A stretch of 56,621 nucleotides of DNA from Clostridiales bacterium (GTDB taxonomy: Bacteria > Bacillota > Clostridia > Lachnospirales > Lachnospiraceae): positions 1-56,621 of the forward strand of contig JAJQBI010000068.1 of assembly GCA_021203365.1 (NCBI GenBank), read 5' to 3'. Positions 1 through 9,476 of this stretch are shown in pieces. Made by a program: the position numbers and the translations under genes. How positions within the stretch are numbered: the stretch's first letter is position 1; every line of letters starts with the position of its first letter. The notes under the pieces were generated by a model. That model saw nothing but the letters and a program-made list of their open reading frames with translations. It searched no databases and had not been told where the DNA came from.

Positions 1-45
1 GGGGATTTTGTACCCTTTTTCCCCCTTGCAAGCCCTATTAAGTTT

Positions 46-243
46 TCATACTTTTTCCGACTTTCGGGCGCCCCCGGTCATCAGACCGCCAATCCGTCCG
101 GTCTCCTTCGCGGAAAGGCTTTTCCATCCGTCACGCAGAACCCGGTCAAGAACGCCCAGCTCCCGGGCAATCTCATATTTCCGGTTCTCCTGCGGGGAAA
201 GCTCGCCTCTTAAATAGGCCTGCACTTCCTTCTCCCGGTTCAT
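46..243 (-). CDS. alpha/beta-type small acid-soluble spore protein
   Basis: A 65-residue protein resembling the SspF-like branch of alpha/beta-type SASPs, which coat and protect spore DNA. The family core is visible: KYEIARELG around residues 23-31 (the region cleaved by the germination protease GPR in this family), then a Trp (residue 40), then ETGRIGG (about 47-53). Length fits the family (60-75 residues). The ATG is preceded by a GGGAGGAG ribosome binding site about 9 bases upstream. It is a single gene with no evident partner; in known spore formers such genes are read by sigma G late in the forespore, but I could not pick out a sigma G promoter. Its presence is the main evidence that the organism forms spores. 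Family assignment is from motif reading. Confidence 0.82.
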   Translation of the reverse strand: MNREKEVQAYLRGELSPQENRKYEIARELGVLDRVLRDGWKSLSAKETGRIGGLMTGGARKSEKV

Positions 244-386
244 ATTGTCACACTCCTCCCAGTCATCATGGCCACAGGTTTTCCTGCTTTGCCATGAGCC
301 GCCCCCGCCTCGCCTGCAGGCGGCCGGTTTTCGTTTCCCTCAGAGAGTATAACCAGGTTCCGGGAAAATATACCCCAGGCAGAGAA

Positions 387-572
387 TCATTCCCTGGGAA
401 TGATCATCGCCGCCACAATATAGGCCAGAATCCCGGAGCCGCCAAAAATAGTCAGCGCCGCCCAGGCCAGACGCACCAGTGTGGGGTCAATCTCAAAATA
501 CTCCGCAATGCCCCCGCAGACACCGCAGAGCATACAGTTTACAGACGATTTGTAAAGCCGTTTGTTTTTCAT
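387..572 (-). CDS. PspC-domain small membrane protein
   Basis: A 61-residue protein with the PspC domain pattern: a basic start (MKNKRLYKS), a glycine-rich GVCGGIAEYF segment around residues 16-25, a DPTLVRL turn, and one hydrophobic transmembrane helix near the C-terminus. PspC-domain proteins sit in the membrane and in some bacteria act in envelope stress; in clostridia small stand-alone versions are common and their role is not settled. I chose the ATG at 572 because it has GGAGG 6-7 bases upstream; the frame is open for 20 codons further but those codons (with no ribosome site) do not resemble the family. It reads away from the rsmF-like gene, sharing the 573-726 intergenic region. Confidence 0.85.
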   Translation of the reverse strand: MKNKRLYKSSVNCMLCGVCGGIAEYFEIDPTLVRLAWAALTIFGGSGILAYIVAAMIIPRE

Positions 573-648
573 ACCATATCCCTCCTCATTTATAGGGGCA
601 GTATAACATACTCCGTTTATGAAATACAGCAAAATTTCACCGCAATGC

Positions 649-677
649 GCGACAATTCCTTACAGGTCTGATATAAT
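649..677 (+). promoter_or_regulatory. sigma-A-type promoter for the rRNA methyltransferase gene
   Basis: A GCGACA -35 element (649-654), a 17-base spacer and a perfect TATAAT -10 (672-677) stand about 50 bases before the start at 727. Confidence 0.6.
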
Positions 678-726
678 GACGGAAGCGACAAAATAACGCC
701 GTTCCCGCGGCAGAATGGAGATTTTT

Positions 727-2175
727 ATGAACGATTCAAGAGAGTCCTCCCTCCCCCAGGCTTTCCTGGAAAGAATGAAAAAAATGCCCGGCCTTGACTA
801 TGACTGTTTTATAAAAAGCTATGAGAATCCCCGCACTTTCGGCCTGCGGGTGAATACCGCCAAAATCTCCTGCGAGGAATTTGAGCGTCTGGCCCCTTTT
901 CCCATTCAGAGAATTCCCTGGGTGGAAAACGGATATTTTTACGGGGAGAAAAGCCGTCCGGCTGCCTGCCCCTACTACTACGCCGGGCTTTACTATCTCC
1001 AGGAGCCCAGCGCCATGACGCCGGCCTCCCGGCTTCCTGCCGCGCCGGGAGATTTTGTGCTGGATCTGTGCGCAGCCCCGGGAGGAAAGGCCACCGCACT
1101 GGGCGCCGCCCTGCGGGGCCAGGGACTGCTTGTGGCCAACGATATCAGCACCTCAAGGGCAAGGGCCCTCCTTCGAAATCTGGAGCTTTTCGGCGTCCCC
1201 AATCTTTGTGTGACCGATGAAAAGCCGGAAAAGCTGGCCCGGTCCTTCCCGGCCTTTTTCCACAAAATCATCCTGGACGCCCCCTGCTCCGGGGAGGGCA
1301 TGTTCCGGAAGGAGGAATCCCTCATCCGGGACTGGTCCCCGGAAAAATCCCGGCGGCTGGCACAGGTACAGCGCGGCCTGCTGGATCTGGCCGTAACCAT
1401 GCTTCGTCCAGGAGGGATGCTGATGTACTCCACCTGCACCTTCGCGCCGGAGGAGGACGAGGGCGCGATTTCCTTTCTGCTGGAACGGCACCCGGAGATG
1501 ACACTTCTGCCCATCCAGGGATTTGAGGGCTTTTCCCCGGGGATCCCGGAGGCCGGAAACGGGGACCCCCGTCTTACGGACTGTGTGCGGATTTTCCCCC
1601 ACAAAATGCAGGGGGAGGGCCATTTCATGGCGCTTCTGAAAAAGGACGGACCGTCCCTGTACCAGAGTCATCCGGTCTCCCAGTCCGGAAAACGGGGCAA
1701 AAAGCCAAAGCTCTCCCCGGCCGCTCCGGGCAAAAATACCCGCGGCCTGATTCAGGCCTTTTTGGACGAGGCAGGCATAACCTCCCTGGGCGGTCAGCCC
1801 TTTGACTGGTCACGGACTGAGGTCCGTTCCGGAAATGTCTATTACCTGCCTCCGGCGCCTGTCCCCCTGCAGGAAATCTCCTTTCTCCGAAACGGCCTCT
1901 TTCTGGGGGAAATAAAAAAGAACCGTTTTGAGCCCGGACAGCCCCTGGCACTGGCTCTTCACCGCCGGGAGGCCGGCGCCTGCATCTCTCTTCCGGCGGC
2001 GGACCCGCGCCTTATGGCCTACTTAAGAGGAGAGGCTCTTCCCATTTCCCCCGGGGAAGCTCCCGGGGTCAAAGGCTGGCACCTGCTGTGCGCGGACGGT
2101 TTTCCCATAGGCTTTGGCAAGCTGGTAAACGGTGTACTGAAAAACAAATATCCCGCGGGGTGGAGAATCCTGTAA
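727..2175 (+). CDS. rsmF: RsmF/NOL1-NOP2-Sun-type 16S rRNA (cytosine-5) methyltransferase
   Basis: A 482-residue SAM-dependent RNA m5C methyltransferase. The Rossmann fold carries motif I DLCAAPGGK (about residue 115), motif IV DAPCSGEGMFRKE (about 187, first conserved Cys) and motif VI STCTF (about 232, catalytic Cys), the two-cysteine signature of the NSUN family. The GEGMFRK extension after motif IV is typical of the YebU/RsmF branch rather than RsmB. A C-terminal region of roughly 170 residues follows, as in RsmF proteins that have PUA-like tail domains. An ATG lies at 715 too, but the GGAG at 717-720 is 6 bases before the ATG at 727, which I prefer. It converges on addA with a 9-base gap. 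Exact target cytosine is unknown here. Confidence 0.88.
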   Translation: MNDSRESSLPQAFLERMKKMPGLDYDCFIKSYENPRTFGLRVNTAKISCEEFERLAPFPIQRIPWVENGYFYGEKSRPAACPYYYAGLYYLQEPSAMTPASRLPAAPGDFVLDLCAAPGGKATALGAALRGQGLLVANDISTSRARALLRNLELFGVPNLCVTDEKPEKLARSFPAFFHKIILDAPCSGEGMFRKEESLIRDWSPEKSRRLAQVQRGLLDLAVTMLRPGGMLMYSTCTFAPEEDEGAISFLLERHPEMTLLPIQGFEGFSPGIPEAGNGDPRLTDCVRIFPHKMQGEGHFMALLKKDGPSLYQSHPVSQSGKRGKKPKLSPAAPGKNTRGLIQAFLDEAGITSLGGQPFDWSRTEVRSGNVYYLPPAPVPLQEISFLRNGLFLGEIKKNRFEPGQPLALALHRREAGACISLPAADPRLMAYLRGEALPISPGEAPGVKGWHLLCADGFPIGFGKLVNGVLKNKYPAGWRIL

Positions 2176-2184
2176 TTCTGAAAT

Positions 2185-5100
2185 TCAACATGGGATTTCC
2201 TTTCCCAGCGTAAAGGAATAAATATAGGTTTCCCGCACTTTTTTCCCGGTCATGGTTTCCAGGGCCTGGGCGTAGTCCTCCAGCTGAACATGGTACAGTT
2301 CCACAAGACGCCGCTCCTGCCCCGGACGAACCCTGTCCGTTTTGTAGTCCACCAGAATAATATCCTCCCCCTCCAGGAAATACGCGTCGATAATTCCCTG
2401 CACCAGCACCGGTGTGCCGGACGGCCAGTCCGGATTCAGAAGAGAAGCGTCCCGGGCAAGGACAAAGGGCTGCTCCCGGAAAAGCCTTCCGGTGGTTCCG
2501 GCATCCTTCATTCTTTTTCCCAGATGCGTATCCAGAAAAATCCGGATATCCTCCACATTCACACAGCCGGCTTCCCCGGGGAGAAGCTTTTCCATCTTTA
2601 AAAGCCCTTCGATCTGGGCAGCGATCTGCTCTTCCGAATCCGCCCGCTCATAATCCAGGCACTCCATCACCCGGTGATAGGCCGTTCCCCTGGAAGCCCC
2701 CTGATACTCCTGTTTTTTCTCCTCCTCCATAAACCTGGGCACCAGGGGAATCACATCCGGCTCAAAGAAAAGACTGTCCTCTCTCTCCTCTTCCTCGTGA
2801 TAGCTTCGTTTTTTCAGATCAGAGACACTGACCTTCACCGGAAGCTCCGCCAGATATCCCAGGGGGTAAACATAATCAAACCGGCGTTCAAGCTCTCTGC
2901 GGATTTCCGGGTCATATACCCGCCCGGCATCCCAGCTTTCCAGCACCTCCCTGCGAAGGTTCTGTCCCGTCTGCCGGATCACTTCCTTCCCGGCCAGCTC
3001 CAATGCGGTCACCACCCGCACCTGAAATTCCGCCCGGTCTCCGTACAGGGGATTTTCCCTCTCCTGGAACATACCATACCTGGAAAAAAGCGGCTCCATG
3101 GATCTGTGGCGTGCCAGCGCCGGCAGGATATAGGACCAGTAATTTTTTCCCTTCATCCGGACCCCCAGGGGCAGCAGCGGCTCCCTCTCCTCCCGGAAAC
3201 GGCCCAGACTTCGGACATATTTTTCCAGCTTCCCCATACTTCCGGTAATGATCAGCTTTTCCCGGGCCCGGGTCAGCGCCACATAAAGGACACGAAGCTC
3301 CTCCCCCAGGCATTCCTTTTTCAGAGTTCGGCGGATGACCTGCTTACACAGAGAGGAGGGCCAAATCCGCTGCTCCGGCAGAATGGCGTCTGCGCCCACT
3401 CCCAGCTCCGGATGGATCAGAACGCTGCGGTTCATGTCCTGAAAATTAAAGCTTTTTCCCATCCCCGACGCGAAAACAATGGGAAATTCCAGTCCCTTAC
3501 TCTTGTGAATGGTCATAATCTGCACGGAGCCTTCCCCGGCCCCCGCCAGGTTTACCTCTCCGTAATCCACCTCGTATTTCTGCAGATAGCCGATATACCG
3601 GATAAAATTAAAAAGCCCCCGATAGCTGGTTTTCTCGTAATCCATGGCTTTTTCCATGAGCATGGTCAGATTGGCGCTGCGCCGCTCTCCGTCTGGAAGC
3701 GCGCGGGCATAGCGCCCGTAGCCGGTCACATCCAGCACCCGCTGAATCAGCTGGTGCACCGGCGTATAGGCGGCCTGATCCCGGAGCTCATTCAGCTGCG
3801 CAAGAAAATCCGCCAGCTTCCCCTGCAGAGTCAGAAGCGCCTCATGGGAGGATTCCTCCTCCGCCGCGCAGGCACACACACTATGATACAGTTTTCCTTT
3901 GGGATACCGGCTTCGCAAAATGGCCAGCTCCTGGGCGGTACAGCCCACAATGGGGGATTTCAGCACCCCCGCCAGAGGGATATCCTGGAGAGGATTGTCG
4001 CACACCCGCAGGTAATTCAGCAGGGTCACCACCTCCACCGCGGAAAAATATCCGGTCCGGGACGCTGTGTAGGAGGGAATTCCCCTGGAGGAAAACACCT
4101 TCTCAAAGGTTTCCGCCCAGCCGGCGGAGGTGCGCAGCAGGACCACAATGTCTCCGTAAACCGCGGGCCGGTATTCTCCCGTCTCCCGGTCCAGAACCGG
4201 CATATGGCCCACCAGCTCCTGAATTCTCTGAGCCACTGCCAGCGCCTCCAGCTCCCGGGCCTCCGGATTCCCTTCTGTGTCCTCCAGCTCCTCCCCGTCC
4301 TTTTCCACCAGCAAAACCTCTGTCTGATAGAGAGACGCCTCCGGTCCCTCGGGGAACACGGCCCCCGGATACAGCGCGGCGTCCTCGTCGTAGGAAATGC
4401 CTCCCAGATCCTCTCCCATCATCTGCCGGAAAAGAAAATTCACACTGTCCAGAACCTGAGGGCGGCTTCGGAAATTCCGGTGAAGGTCAATACGCTGTTC
4501 CGGACTGTCCTCCAGGGAATAGGTGTGATATTTCTCCATAAAAAGCTCCGGCCGGGCCAGACGGAAACGGTAAATACTCTGCTTCACATCCCCCACCATG
4601 AAGGTGTTTTTCTGATTTTTGCTCCAGCCGGAAACACAGTTCATCAGATATTCCTGCACAAGATTGCTGTCCTGGTACTCGTCCAGAAGCACCTCCTGGT
4701 ATTTTTCGGAGAGCTCCCGGGCCGCCCGGGTCATGTGAAGGCTTCCGTCCTCCCCCCTCTGCATCAGAATATTCAGGGCAAAATGCTCCATATCGTCAAA
4801 ATCCAGCAGATTTTTTTCCCGTTTCTGCGCTCCGAAACGGATCATAAACTCCCCGGTCAGCTCCACCAGCATCTCCATAGGCTCCCGGGCGGCCTGCATG
4901 TTCTGAAAGATTTCTTCCCGGGTTCCCTGAAAATACCGTTTCCCCAGATCCGTCAGAAGCTCCTTCTCCTCTTCCCGGAGCTTTTTCACCTGCTCCTTTT
5001 TCTCCTCGGAAATCCCCTTCGGTCTCTTCCTGGAAAGGGGCGCAAAGGCCGGCTTCCCCAGAAGAGCCGCCGTCCCGTCGTAATTTCTTTCCTCTGCCAG

Positions 5101-5889
5101 AGCCAGAAGACGGTCGATCTGTGTCAGATCACTTTGCAGGGCCTCCTCATAGTGGAACGGGCCCTCCGGCTCCAGACACAGTCCGTCCGCGGCCAGCACC
5201 AGGGAACGGGCTTCCTGCAGATCCTCCCGGACCGCCTCCCACAAAAGGCCGTACCAGGCGGCCTCTTCCATTTCCTCTTCGTTCTCTGCCTGGTAGGAAC
5301 GGGCGCACCGGTTCAGCCATTCCTGGGGCCAGGGATCACTCATGGCCGCCCCGTAAAGCTCCAGAATCCGCTCCTTCAGACTGTCGTCAGATTTCCCCGG
5401 GGCATAGCATTCCACAAAGTGGAGAAATTTTTCGTCGTTCTTCCCGTAGAAATCCTCCAGAAGCTGCCGCAGCACATCCTCCCGCAGAAGCTTCAGTTCC
5501 CCTTCATCCGCTGTGCGGTACCCCGGATCCAGATCGATGAGATAGAAATAATTGTGGATCACCCAGGAGCAGAAGCTGTCGATGGTGGTGATCTGCGCCG
5601 TATGGACCAGGGACATCTGCCGCTGCAGGCGGTCATTGTCCGGATCCGCGTAAATGGCCTGCTCCAGGGCTCTGGAAATCCGGTCCCGCATCTCCCCGGC
5701 CGCCGCCCGGGTAAAGGTCATGATCAGCAGCCGGTCCAGATCCACCGGATGCCTCTCATCCAGAATCATGGCAAGAATCCGCTGAACCAGCACCGCCGTT
5801 TTCCCGGAACCGGCCGCAGCACTGACCAGAATATTCCGGTCCCGCAGAGAAATCACCTTCTGCTGTTCTTCTGTCCATTTTACAGCCAT
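2185..5889 (-). CDS. addA: ATP-dependent helicase/nuclease subunit AddA
   Basis: A 1234-residue UvrD-like helicase fused to a RecB-type nuclease, one half of the AddAB double-strand-break resection enzyme. Visible in order: Walker A SAAAGSGKT (residues 23-31), motif Ia TFTRAAAGEM, motif II LLDEYQDSN, motif III GDVKQSIYRFR, motif IV NFRSR, motif V TIHKSKGLEFP, motif VI LYVALTRAREKL, and near the C-terminus the nuclease motifs GTAYHRVME and ILVDYKTD (about 1175) that bind the catalytic metal. Length is normal for clostridial AddA. The start at 5889 is chosen because GGGAGG lies 9 bases upstream; the ATG three codons earlier abuts that site. It follows addB by 79 bases on the same strand, the standard addB-addA order. 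Confidence 0.97.
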   Translation of the reverse strand: MAVKWTEEQQKVISLRDRNILVSAAAGSGKTAVLVQRILAMILDERHPVDLDRLLIMTFTRAAAGEMRDRISRALEQAIYADPDNDRLQRQMSLVHTAQITTIDSFCSWVIHNYFYLIDLDPGYRTADEGELKLLREDVLRQLLEDFYGKNDEKFLHFVECYAPGKSDDSLKERILELYGAAMSDPWPQEWLNRCARSYQAENEEEMEEAAWYGLLWEAVREDLQEARSLVLAADGLCLEPEGPFHYEEALQSDLTQIDRLLALAEERNYDGTAALLGKPAFAPLSRKRPKGISEEKKEQVKKLREEEKELLTDLGKRYFQGTREEIFQNMQAAREPMEMLVELTGEFMIRFGAQKREKNLLDFDDMEHFALNILMQRGEDGSLHMTRAARELSEKYQEVLLDEYQDSNLVQEYLMNCVSGWSKNQKNTFMVGDVKQSIYRFRLARPELFMEKYHTYSLEDSPEQRIDLHRNFRSRPQVLDSVNFLFRQMMGEDLGGISYDEDAALYPGAVFPEGPEASLYQTEVLLVEKDGEELEDTEGNPEARELEALAVAQRIQELVGHMPVLDRETGEYRPAVYGDIVVLLRTSAGWAETFEKVFSSRGIPSYTASRTGYFSAVEVVTLLNYLRVCDNPLQDIPLAGVLKSPIVGCTAQELAILRSRYPKGKLYHSVCACAAEEESSHEALLTLQGKLADFLAQLNELRDQAAYTPVHQLIQRVLDVTGYGRYARALPDGERRSANLTMLMEKAMDYEKTSYRGLFNFIRYIGYLQKYEVDYGEVNLAGAGEGSVQIMTIHKSKGLEFPIVFASGMGKSFNFQDMNRSVLIHPELGVGADAILPEQRIWPSSLCKQVIRRTLKKECLGEELRVLYVALTRAREKLIITGSMGKLEKYVRSLGRFREEREPLLPLGVRMKGKNYWSYILPALARHRSMEPLFSRYGMFQERENPLYGDRAEFQVRVVTALELAGKEVIRQTGQNLRREVLESWDAGRVYDPEIRRELERRFDYVYPLGYLAELPVKVSVSDLKKRSYHEEEEREDSLFFEPDVIPLVPRFMEEEKKQEYQGASRGTAYHRVMECLDYERADSEEQIAAQIEGLLKMEKLLPGEAGCVNVEDIRIFLDTHLGKRMKDAGTTGRLFREQPFVLARDASLLNPDWPSGTPVLVQGIIDAYFLEGEDIILVDYKTDRVRPGQERRLVELYHVQLEDYAQALETMTGKKVRETYIYSFTLGKEIPC

Positions 5890-5968
5890 CTCACACATCC
5901 TCCCAAAAATGCCGCTTCAAATTCACCCGCAGTTCCTCTCCCCGTCCTTTTTAGCCGGGAACCGCCCC

Positions 5969-8900
5969 TCAGAATGATTCCTCCCCCTCCTGGAAAATCC
6001 GCTTCCACAGGTCCTCCCTGGAATAATCCCGCAGATGCCTGAACTCATACCCGGGAATCTTGCGGTCGAATCCGCAGCTTCCCCCATAGGGGCACCAGGT
6101 ACAGGCGTTTTTATTCCCAAGCTCATAGGGATTCACTTCCACATTTCCGGAAAGAATGGACCCCCGGATGTCCTCGATTTTCCGGCGAACGTACTTCCCC
6201 AGCGCCTCAAACTGCTCCGAATCCGCCACCGAGGACCAACGGGAAAAGCTGCCGTCCTTATTAAAGGACACGGGTATGGAATGCTGCGTCCGGTCCATTT
6301 TCTCAATCAGCTCCGGATCTGCCTTTACCAGTCCGTTCATTTTCAGCTCCTTCAGCACCCTCTCCCGGACAGACTCCACGTCCGCGTTGATTTTATCCTG
6401 GATCAGCGGGTCCTTAATGTTATAGTAAAAAACTCCCGCGGGGACCACCTCCCGGTCCGGATAGGCCTCCTTCTCCACCTGAAGCGCCCCGTCCAGATAA
6501 ATCATCAGCTGCAGCTGCAGCCCGTGATAGAGCTCCACCAGATCAAAGGAGGTATTTCCGGTTTTGTAATCCACGACCCGCACGTACACCCGGTTTTCCT
6601 CCTTCATCACATCCACACGGTCGATGCGGCCGCCGCCGAAGGAGACTTCAAACCCCTCCGGCCGGAAGGAGCTGTCCTGAAACTGCCGGGAAATCGCCCA
6701 CACCGTCCGGCGCAGAAGCCGCCGGGTCCGCTGGAGCACATAGGCGTTGCGGCTGCTGCTCTGAAGGATGGTATTCCCATAATCCGCCCCAATTTCCTCC
6801 AGACAGCGGTCAATGATCTCATCCCGCACTCCCTCCTCCAGATTTCCCCAGTCCAGTCCTTTCTTCCGCACCTCCCGGGCAAATTTTTCCAGGGTCAGGT
6901 GCATCACATTCCCCATGTCCATGGCCTGGAACTCATATTCCTCCCGCTGAGTCAGCCGAAGGCCATACTGGAGAAAATGGGCGTAAGCACAGGCGGAAAA
7001 CCGCTCCAGCCGGGTGGCGCTGTAAGGGGAAACCTGTCCGTACAATACCTTCGCCACACTTTTGCTCACCCGATCCGCCGGCTTTTCCACACAGGACGCC
7101 TGCACAAGGCTGCGCACCTCCCCCTGGTACTGCGGACTTCGAAGATACCAGCTGTACAGCTCCCGGAAGACGTTGTTTTTCTGAAAATCCTCCTGGCCCA
7201 GAAGCTCCAGGAAATACGCAAGTCCCGCAGAAGGCTGTTCCGGAAGAACCTCATCCCAGAACGCCTCCCTCTCTTCCTCCGAGCCGGCCCCTTCAGGGGA
7301 AGGCTCCGGCTCTTTTCCCCTCCACAGGGGGGCTTCCGCCGTCTCCACCTTAAGCCTGGGAAACAATCCCCGGATGGTTCCGATGAGAAAGGCCGGATTT
7401 TTCGCCTCTCCCTTACTGTCTGTCCGGCTGTAGGAAAGGCACAGCCTCTCCCTGGGTCTGGTCAGATTCAGATACAGATAGAACCTCTGGGTATTCATCA
7501 GTTCCCGGGGACCCGGCGCCAGCTCCACGCCCTGTTCCTGAAAAAATTCCCGGTCCAGCTCTGTCAGGATTCCGCCCTCCCCCTGGGTCTTAGGAATATT
7601 CCCCTCGTTGACGCCCACAAAAAACAGGGCCCGTATATCCTTCAGGCGGGTTCGCTCCATATCTCCCACCAGCACCTGATCCACACCGGGGGGGATCAGC
7701 GCCACCTGCGCCTTTCCAAGTCCGGTCTCCAGGAGCTGCCGGAACTCCTGGCGGCTTACCGTCTCTTCTCCGAGGATCTCCACCATCTGGTCCAGGAGAT
7801 TTATCACAATGCCGTAGATCTGCCCGTATTCCTTTTCCATGGCCCGGTCTCCCTGCTTTTGGAAAATTCGCTCCTGAACCTTTAATTTTTCCTGTACCTG
7901 GCTTTTCACCACAAATTCGTAAAGAGCCTGACAGTATTCCCGCACCCTGCGCCGCCCTCCGGAAAAGCACAGAGCGAGGGCTTCCACCTCCCCATAAAAG
8001 CGCTCCCGGATCTCGTTGATTTTTACAATGTCCTCCGGGTTCATTCCCCGGTACAGACGCACCCATTTCCCGGACCACCGCTTTCTCCCGCGGATTCCCA
8101 GGGCCAGGCAGTAGTTTTCCAGTTCATCGATCTCCTCCCGGGCCAGCCCGGACAGACCGCAGCGCAGATAGCGGAATACACTCTCGTAGGAAAAATCCTG
8201 CACCGCCATCTCCGTCACAGCCCGGAGATACTCCACAAATGGATTCATAAGAACCGTATGTTTTTCGTCGATAAAACAGGGAATTCCGGAGGCACTGAAA
8301 ATCTGCCGGGCCAGACTTCCGTATTCCTCCAGATTTCCGGTGATCACAGCGATCTCTCCATACCGGTAGTTCCCCTCCCGCACCAGACGGCCAATGCGCC
8401 GGGCGGTTTCCTCCATCTCCCTTCGGGGGGTGGAAGCGGAAAAAATCCGGATCTCCTCCGGTTCCTTTTCATAAACTCCGCGGCGATATCGAAAAAGATG
8501 CTGTTCCAGAAACTGAAGCGCCGGACTGCCGGCCAGGCGGGAGGACGCCCCGGGCTTTACCAGAATGGGGGCCTCCAGATCCCGGGTCAGCTTTCCAAGG
8601 GTCTGTATCATTTTCCGGCTCATATAAAAAAGCTGGTGGGGCTTTCCGGCCGCCATGGGATCCTCCGCCGGATCCATGGTCACAGATACCGTAACCTTCC
8701 GGCACACCAGAAGAAGCTCCCGGATCACCCGGATCTGAATGGGGGTAAAACCGGTAAAACCGTCCAGAAGAAGCACACTGTCCTTCAGCTTCCGGGAGAA
8801 GGGCAGGGCCTTTTCCAGGGCGTCCATAACCTCCTCCCCGGTCATATAGTGATCGCTGAGGTATTTCCGGAAAGCCCCATAGAGAACCCGGACATCCGCA

Positions 8901-9367
8901 AGCTTTCCGTGAAGAAGAGCCCGGTCCTTCGCCTGCTCCAGCATATCCTCCAGCTCTTCCTCCCCAATGTCGTACTGCATGAATTCCGACAGAAGAGATT
9001 TCATCTCATCCAGATAGCCGGGTTTTCCCATCTGGCTCCCCAGGTAAGGCAGCTCTGAGGCTTGCTGCTGCACCACCTTTTTCAGAACCATGGTTTTTCC
9101 CGTGTCGTCCAGAAGACGGCGGTTTCCTCCTCCCACCTCCTCCAGGACGCGGAAGGCCAGGCGCTGAAAGCTCAGCACGTCAATATTCAGAATTCCCTTT
9201 CCCGGCGTCATCTCCACCAGCGTCTTCTGGGTCTGCATGGTAAACTGCTCGGGAACGATCACATAATACAGGCGCTCCGGATGAGCCGAAGCGTCCTCAA
9301 TCAGATTCTGAAAAGCGAGAAAGGATTTTCCGGCGCCGGAGCTGCCAATGATAAACTGTAAGGACAT
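5969..9367 (-). CDS. addB: ATP-dependent nuclease subunit AddB
   Basis: An 1132-residue partner of AddA. It begins with a Walker A motif GSSGAGKS (residues 8-15), has the UvrD-like but degenerate helicase body expected for AddB, and ends with a RecB-type nuclease module: VVDYKTG (about residue 935) and the iron-sulfur cysteines, three of them in C-x2-C-x5-C spacing near residues 1088-1097 and the fourth upstream in FSACAYAHFL. That cysteine spacing matches the 4Fe-4S cluster known in Bacillus AddB. An AAAGGAG site precedes the ATG. The pair AddB-AddA recognises Chi-like sequences and prepares ends for RecA; it replaces RecBCD in Firmicutes. Confidence 0.97.
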   Translation of the reverse strand: MSLQFIIGSSGAGKSFLAFQNLIEDASAHPERLYYVIVPEQFTMQTQKTLVEMTPGKGILNIDVLSFQRLAFRVLEEVGGGNRRLLDDTGKTMVLKKVVQQQASELPYLGSQMGKPGYLDEMKSLLSEFMQYDIGEEELEDMLEQAKDRALLHGKLADVRVLYGAFRKYLSDHYMTGEEVMDALEKALPFSRKLKDSVLLLDGFTGFTPIQIRVIRELLLVCRKVTVSVTMDPAEDPMAAGKPHQLFYMSRKMIQTLGKLTRDLEAPILVKPGASSRLAGSPALQFLEQHLFRYRRGVYEKEPEEIRIFSASTPRREMEETARRIGRLVREGNYRYGEIAVITGNLEEYGSLARQIFSASGIPCFIDEKHTVLMNPFVEYLRAVTEMAVQDFSYESVFRYLRCGLSGLAREEIDELENYCLALGIRGRKRWSGKWVRLYRGMNPEDIVKINEIRERFYGEVEALALCFSGGRRRVREYCQALYEFVVKSQVQEKLKVQERIFQKQGDRAMEKEYGQIYGIVINLLDQMVEILGEETVSRQEFRQLLETGLGKAQVALIPPGVDQVLVGDMERTRLKDIRALFFVGVNEGNIPKTQGEGGILTELDREFFQEQGVELAPGPRELMNTQRFYLYLNLTRPRERLCLSYSRTDSKGEAKNPAFLIGTIRGLFPRLKVETAEAPLWRGKEPEPSPEGAGSEEEREAFWDEVLPEQPSAGLAYFLELLGQEDFQKNNVFRELYSWYLRSPQYQGEVRSLVQASCVEKPADRVSKSVAKVLYGQVSPYSATRLERFSACAYAHFLQYGLRLTQREEYEFQAMDMGNVMHLTLEKFAREVRKKGLDWGNLEEGVRDEIIDRCLEEIGADYGNTILQSSSRNAYVLQRTRRLLRRTVWAISRQFQDSSFRPEGFEVSFGGGRIDRVDVMKEENRVYVRVVDYKTGNTSFDLVELYHGLQLQLMIYLDGALQVEKEAYPDREVVPAGVFYYNIKDPLIQDKINADVESVRERVLKELKMNGLVKADPELIEKMDRTQHSIPVSFNKDGSFSRWSSVADSEQFEALGKYVRRKIEDIRGSILSGNVEVNPYELGNKNACTWCPYGGSCGFDRKIPGYEFRHLRDYSREDLWKRIFQEGEESF

Positions 9368-9476
9368 AAAATCTCCTTTGCACTTATGCAGGAAAGACCG
9401 GGCGGTCTCCTGATTTTCAAAGCATATTTTTCAAAACCGGTCATAGGATTTAAAAAGAAAACAGGAGGCGTGTGCC

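Noticed and set aside
244-386. Terminator for the PspC-like gene at the GC-rich palindrome near 310-330
   Set aside because: GCCTGCAGGC is palindromic but too short, and no T-run follows on the minus strand.
294-671. 125-codon plus-strand frame opposite the PspC-like gene
   Set aside because: No ribosome site or recognisable domain; PspC on the minus strand explains the region.
2674-6042. Open frame of 1122 codons on the plus strand opposite addA
   Set aside because: It is a shadow of the addA codon pattern: composition is rich in His, Leu, Pro and Gln with no domain, no ribosome site, and it crosses the addA start.
6035-7885. 616-codon plus-strand frame opposite addB
   Set aside because: Same kind of antisense shadow; addB is complete on the other strand with all motifs.
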